Assembly: GCF_014203545.1 (NCBI RefSeq)
Contig: NZ_JACHJG010000012.1
Location: 186,001 to 250,000, forward strand
Source of the DNA: Streptomyces netropsis
GTDB lineage: Bacteria > Actinomycetota > Actinomycetes > Streptomycetales > Streptomycetaceae
DNA length: 64,000 nucleotides
Direction of reading: 5' to 3'
Under the pieces are notes generated by a model. It saw only the letters and a list, made by a program, of their open reading frames with translations, did no database searches and was not told where the DNA came from. Of the stretch, positions 60,801-64,000 are shown piece after piece. The position numbers were made by a program, and so were the translations under genes. Position 1 is the first letter of the stretch. Every line of letters starts with the position of its first letter.

Positions 60801-61640
60801 TCAGCCTCCGGTGGCGAAGCCGGGGAAGAGTGTCATTCCGCCGTCGACGAAGAGCGTGGTGCCCACGACGTAGTCGAGCATGTCGGACGCCAAGACGACG
60901 ACGGCGTTGGCGATGTCGTCCGGGTCACCCACGCGGCGGTACGGGATCAGGCGCATCAGGTCGGCCTCGGCCTCGGGGGTGGACCAGGCATCGCGGTTGA
61001 TCGGCGTGCGGATGGCGCCCGGCGCAACCGCGTTGACCCTGATCCCCTTGGGGGCCAGCTCCTGGGCGAGGGTCTGCATCAGCATGCCCACACCGCCTTT
61101 GGACGAGGCGTAGTTCACATGCCCCGACCACGGGATGACCTGGTGGACCGAGCTCATGCAGATGATCTTCCCGGCCGACCGGGACACCTCCTCCACCACC
61201 CCGCGCCGCATGAACTCCTTGACGGCCTCGCGCGCGCAGAGGAACTGACCGGTCAGATTGACGTCGATCACCTTCTGCCAATGGGCGAGCGTCATCTCCG
61301 CCACCGGCGCGTCCCGCTGAAGGCCCGCGTTGGCCACCATGATGTCGATGGTGCCGAACTCCTCGACCATCCGCGCGACCATGGCGACCACCTGGTCCTC
61401 GTCGGACACATCGGCCTCGTGGGCGTAGGCGCGGACCCCGAAGCCCTCGATCTGCGCCACGACCTTCTCGGCCTCGTCCGCGCCGACGACGTAGTTCACC
61501 ACGACGTCCGCCCCGGCCCGGCCCAGCGCAACGGCGGTCGCCAGGCCGATGCCCGAGTTGGCACCGGTCACCAGCGCCTTCTGGCCCTTGAGAAGCTGCG
61601 TGGACATCGTCCCGCGGTTCTTGTCGGCATTTCCCGCCAC
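60801..61640 (-). CDS. Short-chain dehydrogenase (glucose 1-dehydrogenase-like)
   Basis: NAD(P)-dependent SDR of 279 residues. ALVTGANSGIGLATAVALGR is the cofactor motif, VANAG follows, and catalytic Ser/Tyr/Lys lie in MSSVHQVIPWSGHVNYASSK. The end VVGTTLFVDGGMTLFPGF is typical of glucose 1-dehydrogenases. GTG at 61640 has AAGGAGGG seven bases before it and is preferred over the ATG at 61607. First gene of a leftward unit with NDH-2 and CydAB, so it may provide NAD(P)H for that chain (inference). Confidence 0.88.
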   Translation of the reverse strand: MAGNADKNRGTMSTQLLKGQKALVTGANSGIGLATAVALGRAGADVVVNYVVGADEAEKVVAQIEGFGVRAYAHEADVSDEDQVVAMVARMVEEFGTIDIMVANAGLQRDAPVAEMTLAHWQKVIDVNLTGQFLCAREAVKEFMRRGVVEEVSRSAGKIICMSSVHQVIPWSGHVNYASSKGGVGMLMQTLAQELAPKGIRVNAVAPGAIRTPINRDAWSTPEAEADLMRLIPYRRVGDPDDIANAVVVLASDMLDYVVGTTLFVDGGMTLFPGFATGG

Positions 61641-62130
61641 GACGTTCCCTCCTTCGGCGTTTCGGACGGCACGCACGCCAGGAACGGGCCACGCGCATGA
61701 GGAAGGCCGGGAGTCGGCCGGCTCGCCAGGACAGACACACAGGAGCCGTCGCACACTCGGCCCTCCAGACGAAAGCACCCGGCGCGGGGGGCCGGACAGA
61801 CCGGCGCGCCACGCAGCTGCATTTCGGCTGGGCATGTCACACGGTCGGGCTACGCATTGCCCCGGACCTCAGCGGACCCTCTTACGGTCGTGTCTGCGCG
61901 CGGGCGGGCGACCGGACTCCGCTGCGCGCCGTGCCCCATACCCCGGCCCACCACTTCCCGAGAGGAAAGAGAACGATCAAGCCCCGCCATGGCGCGTGGG
62001 CCTACGCCGGCGTACACGCCCGTCGACGCCGCCCGCGACCTGCTCAGGAACGGCCCGGACCGCGGGCGCACGCCTGCGTTCCGGGCCGGACCGGGTGGGT
62101 GAGCGGTGCGGGCCGCTACCTCCTCGATGC
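61641..62130. other. Intergenic region between ohr and the SDR-NDH2-CydAB operon
   Basis: 490 bp, both flanking genes leftward. It should hold the SDR-operon promoter and the ohr terminator (hairpin at 62051-62088). I see no convincing gene, though several GC-biased open frames pass through. Confidence 0.5.
62051..62088 (-). terminator. Probable terminator after ohr
   Basis: CGGCCCGGA and TCCGGGCCG are perfect 9-bp arms with a 20-nt GC-rich loop, 42 bp beyond the ohr stop on the reverse strand. No U-tract. Confidence 0.45.
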
Positions 62131-62541
62131 CTACTCGATGACGAGATCGACCTTGATGTTGCCGCGGGTCGCGTTGGAGTACGGGCAGACCTGGTGCGCC
62201 TGCTCCACGAGGCGGGTGCCCGTCTCGCCCGCGAGGTCGGCCGGGAGCTCGACGCGGAGGGTGACGGCCAGGGCGAAGCCCGGGCCTTCCTTGCCTATGG
62301 AGACCTCGGCGGTGACGGAGGCGTCCTTGGTGTCGACCTTCGCCTGGCGGCCGACGAGGCCGAGCGCGCTGGCGAAGCAGGCCGCGTAGCCGGCGGCGAA
62401 GAGCTGCTCCGGGTTGGTGCCCTGACCGTTTCCGCCGAGCGCCGGGGGCATGGCCAGCGCCAGGTCGATCTGCCCGTCCGTGCTCACGGCCCGGCCCTCG
62501 CGGCCGTTGGCGGTGGCGACAGCGGTGTACAGCGCGTCCAT
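62131..62541 (-). CDS. ohr: Organic hydroperoxide resistance protein Ohr
   Basis: Cys-based peroxidase of 136 residues that reduces organic hydroperoxides using a dithiol donor. The reactive Cys is in AAGYAACFASALG (about residue 55) and the resolving Cys in AHQVCPYSNATRGN near 117, with the family's NPEQLFAAGY segment before the first. ATG at 62541 (MDALYTA). Divergent from ohrR, with a shared operator between them. Confidence 0.96.
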   Translation of the reverse strand: MDALYTAVATANGREGRAVSTDGQIDLALAMPPALGGNGQGTNPEQLFAAGYAACFASALGLVGRQAKVDTKDASVTAEVSIGKEGPGFALAVTLRVELPADLAGETGTRLVEQAHQVCPYSNATRGNIKVDLVIE

Positions 62542-62607
62542 GGAAGATCCCTTCGAGTCGGTTCGGCGGGCTGGGTCCGCCCGCCGCACACCAGAAGCAT
62601 TGCACAC

Positions 62608-62631
62608 GATTGAGTTGTGCACAATCTAATC
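62608..62631. promoter_or_regulatory. OhrR operator between ohr and ohrR
   Basis: A perfect TTGTGCACAA core is extended to an imperfect 24-bp palindrome with GATT and AATC ends. It lies 67 bp before the ohr start and 23 bp before ohrR, as expected for a shared repressor site. A related half-site, ATTGCACAC, is at 62599-62607. Confidence 0.85.
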
Positions 62632-62653
62632 GGGTGGGGGCTACCCTGGGGCC

Positions 62654-63133
62654 ATGACCACGCCGCCGCTCCCGCTGCCGGACGACGCGGAGCTGCTCCG
62701 CCTCGATCACCAGATCTGCTTCTCGCTGCACGCCGCGTCGAGGGCCTTCGGCGGTGTCTACCGCAGCGCCCTCAAGGACCTCTCCCTGACCTATCCGCAG
62801 TACCTGGCGATGATGGTCCTCTGGGAGCACGGCCCCCAGCCGGTCAAGGCCATCGGCGAACGGCTGCGGCTCGACTTCGGGACGCTCTCCCCGCTGCTCA
62901 AGCGACTCGAATCGGCGGGTCTGCTGCGGCGCGAGCGCAGCGCCGAGGACGAGCGCTCGGTCACCGTACGGCTCACGGAGGAGGGGGAAGCGCTGCGCGA
63001 GCGGGCGCTGTCGGTGCCGCGCCGCATCGCCGAGGCCGCCGGGATGCCGCTGGACGACATCATCACGCTGCGCGGACTGCTCGAACGACTCACCGACAAC
63101 CTCGACGCCGCGCAGCACGGCCGGTCGAGGTAG
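62654..63133 (+). CDS. ohrR: OhrR, MarR-family organic-peroxide sensor
   Basis: MarR-type repressor of 159 residues. Cys22 in DHQICFSLHAASRA is the conserved peroxide-sensing residue of OhrR; its oxidation releases the operator. The winged helix includes LSLTYPQYLAMMVLWEHGPQ, then RLDFGTLSPLLKRLESAGLL as recognition helix, and RRERSAEDERSVTVRLTEEG as wing. It sits divergently from ohr with an operator in between, so it represses both. ATG at 62654. Confidence 0.95.
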   Translation: MTTPPLPLPDDAELLRLDHQICFSLHAASRAFGGVYRSALKDLSLTYPQYLAMMVLWEHGPQPVKAIGERLRLDFGTLSPLLKRLESAGLLRRERSAEDERSVTVRLTEEGEALRERALSVPRRIAEAAGMPLDDIITLRGLLERLTDNLDAAQHGRSR

Positions 63134-63226
63134 CCCCACAGTCGAGCCCGGATGCACGGGCGGATGACGCGGAATTCGCCGGAGCCAGGGATATGCTGCC
63201 CCGGACCCCTTCGAATTGGGTAGCGA

Positions 63227-63691
63227 ATGCCGACCTCACTCGACAAGAAGTTCTGGTCGCGGCTGTTTCTCGCTGCGGCGCTTTTCAATTACGTCATCGG
63301 ATTCCCGATCCTGCTCGCGAGCCGCTGGTCGTACGACCTCACCTACATGTCGGACGTCACCCGCGACACCATGGCGCTGCGCCTCTGGGCGGACTTCGGG
63401 TTCGCGGTGCTGCTCATCGGCTTCGGATATCAGATCATCGCGCACGACGTGACACAGAATCGCGGGATCGTTCTGCTCGGAATCGCGGCCAAGCTGTTCG
63501 ACGTCGTCAATCTGTCCACGCTGTACGCCTGGGATATCGCCAGGCCCCTGGTGCTCGTGCCCGCGGCGATCGACGGGGCGTTCGCGATCGCTTTTGTGTG
63601 GTTCTGGCTGGTGAGCGGCCCGCCGATGAAACTGCGAGGCCATGACCCCGGGCCGGCCGTCCGGGCCGACAAGGGGTCACCGCTCGGGTGA
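63227..63691 (+). CDS. Four-helix membrane protein
   Basis: Protein of 154 residues with four hydrophobic helices: LFLAAALFNYVIGFPILLAS, LWADFGFAVLLIGFGYQIIA, IVLLGIAAKLFDVVNLST and VPAAIDGAFAIAFVWFWLVS. Function unknown. ATG at 63227. Its last 15 bp overlap the convergent peroxidase gene. Confidence 0.7.
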   Translation: MPTSLDKKFWSRLFLAAALFNYVIGFPILLASRWSYDLTYMSDVTRDTMALRLWADFGFAVLLIGFGYQIIAHDVTQNRGIVLLGIAAKLFDVVNLSTLYAWDIARPLVLVPAAIDGAFAIAFVWFWLVSGPPMKLRGHDPGPAVRADKGSPLG

Positions 63692-64000
63692 GGACGTCTT
63701 CCAGGGGGCGAACGCGTTGTCCACCGACTTCATGGACGAACGCAGCTCGGGGAAGTGCCGCAATAGCACACTGACCATGCTGTTGTTCTCGATCCAGTCG
63801 AGACCGGCCCGCGTGTACACCTGGGGTGTGTAGTCCTTGGTCAGGAAACGGTCGCTGTTCAGCCGGCGCGACGCCATGAGGACGAAGATCCGGAAGGCCG
63901 TGTCGCTGAAGGCGAAGCCCTGCGGCCGGGTCTCGGCGAACATGCCCACCATGAGGTCCACGCGCTCGATGTCGCCGTCGTAGACCCGACGCAATTCCTC
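63677..64000 (-). CDS. Animal-type haem peroxidase, C-terminal part (gene runs off the window)
   Basis: The last 107 residues of a leftward gene whose start lies beyond 64000. The stretch VYDGDIERVDLMVGMFAETR, then GFAFSDTAFRIFVLMASRRL matches the end of the animal haem-peroxidase (prostaglandin-synthase-like) family, where the final helices pack on the haem domain. The catalytic distal and proximal His lie outside the window. Ends at 63677, overlapping the convergent membrane gene by 15 bp. Confidence 0.8.
   Translation of the reverse strand, partial: EELRRVYDGDIERVDLMVGMFAETRPQGFAFSDTAFRIFVLMASRRLNSDRFLTKDYTPQVYTRAGLDWIENNSMVSVLLRHFPELRSSMKSVDNAFAPWKTSSPER

Noticed and set aside
1..64000. 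CRISPR arrays, tRNAs, insertion sequences, integrases
   Set aside because: None seen on either strand: no regularly spaced direct repeats, no cloverleaf with CCA/GTTC loop noted, no transposase-like product.

Overview
The window is very GC-rich, with strong third-position GC bias, dense genes, many GTG starts, GGAGG-type ribosome sites and short overlaps. Its gene content (desferrioxamine genes, MurJ paralogue, tandem universal stress proteins, lanthipeptide synthetase) points to the chromosome of a Streptomyces or a close relative. I see no tRNA, rRNA, CRISPR array, insertion sequence or phage integrase.

Layout. 1-9.7 kb: an iron-regulated desferrioxamine locus. desA-desB-desC-desD and an MFS exporter form one leftward operon with 4-nt overlaps. 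A divergent desG (penicillin-acylase family) and desH (a second DesC-like acyltransferase) read rightward. The two units are separated by two 19-bp iron boxes. 9.9-15.2 kb: a small hydrolase, a membrane-anchored protein, a lysine-rich winged-helix protein, and a stress group (CBS-BON protein and two tandem universal stress proteins). 15.2-19.9 kb: 5-oxoprolinase and ornithine-cyclodeaminase operon. 20.2-21.9 kb: a TetR/oxidoreductase divergent pair with a perfect 21-bp palindrome between them. 22-38 kb: mixed genes, including SUKH and DUF1963 proteins, an aldo/keto reductase, a TmrB-like kinase, an acyltransferase, YceI, GNAT, a MurJ flippase, a striking protein made only of two EF-G domain IV copies, a small possibly Lsr2-like protein, a cupin, and an ArsR-SRPBCC fusion with a near-leaderless self-regulated promoter. 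38.2-42.4 kb: a 1238-residue protein of unknown function and an ankyrin protein.

42.5-46.6 kb is the most interesting part, a compact lanthipeptide locus. It has a LanL-type lyase-kinase-cyclase synthetase, a 44-residue precursor (45166-45300) short enough for automated calling to miss, a hairpin, and then a separate complete LanC cyclase. Two zinc-type cyclases would therefore serve one tiny precursor, with no protease or transporter beside them.

46.6-64 kb: a threonine-dehydratase-like enzyme, a CPA1 antiporter with a regulatory tail, an aldose epimerase, a DUF389 membrane protein, a GH15 glycosidase, a cyclase-family hydrolase and a GMC oxidoreductase. A four-gene respiratory/redox operon follows (SDR, NDH-2, CydA, CydB), then the organic-peroxide pair Ohr/OhrR with its operator. 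The window ends inside an animal-type haem peroxidase gene.
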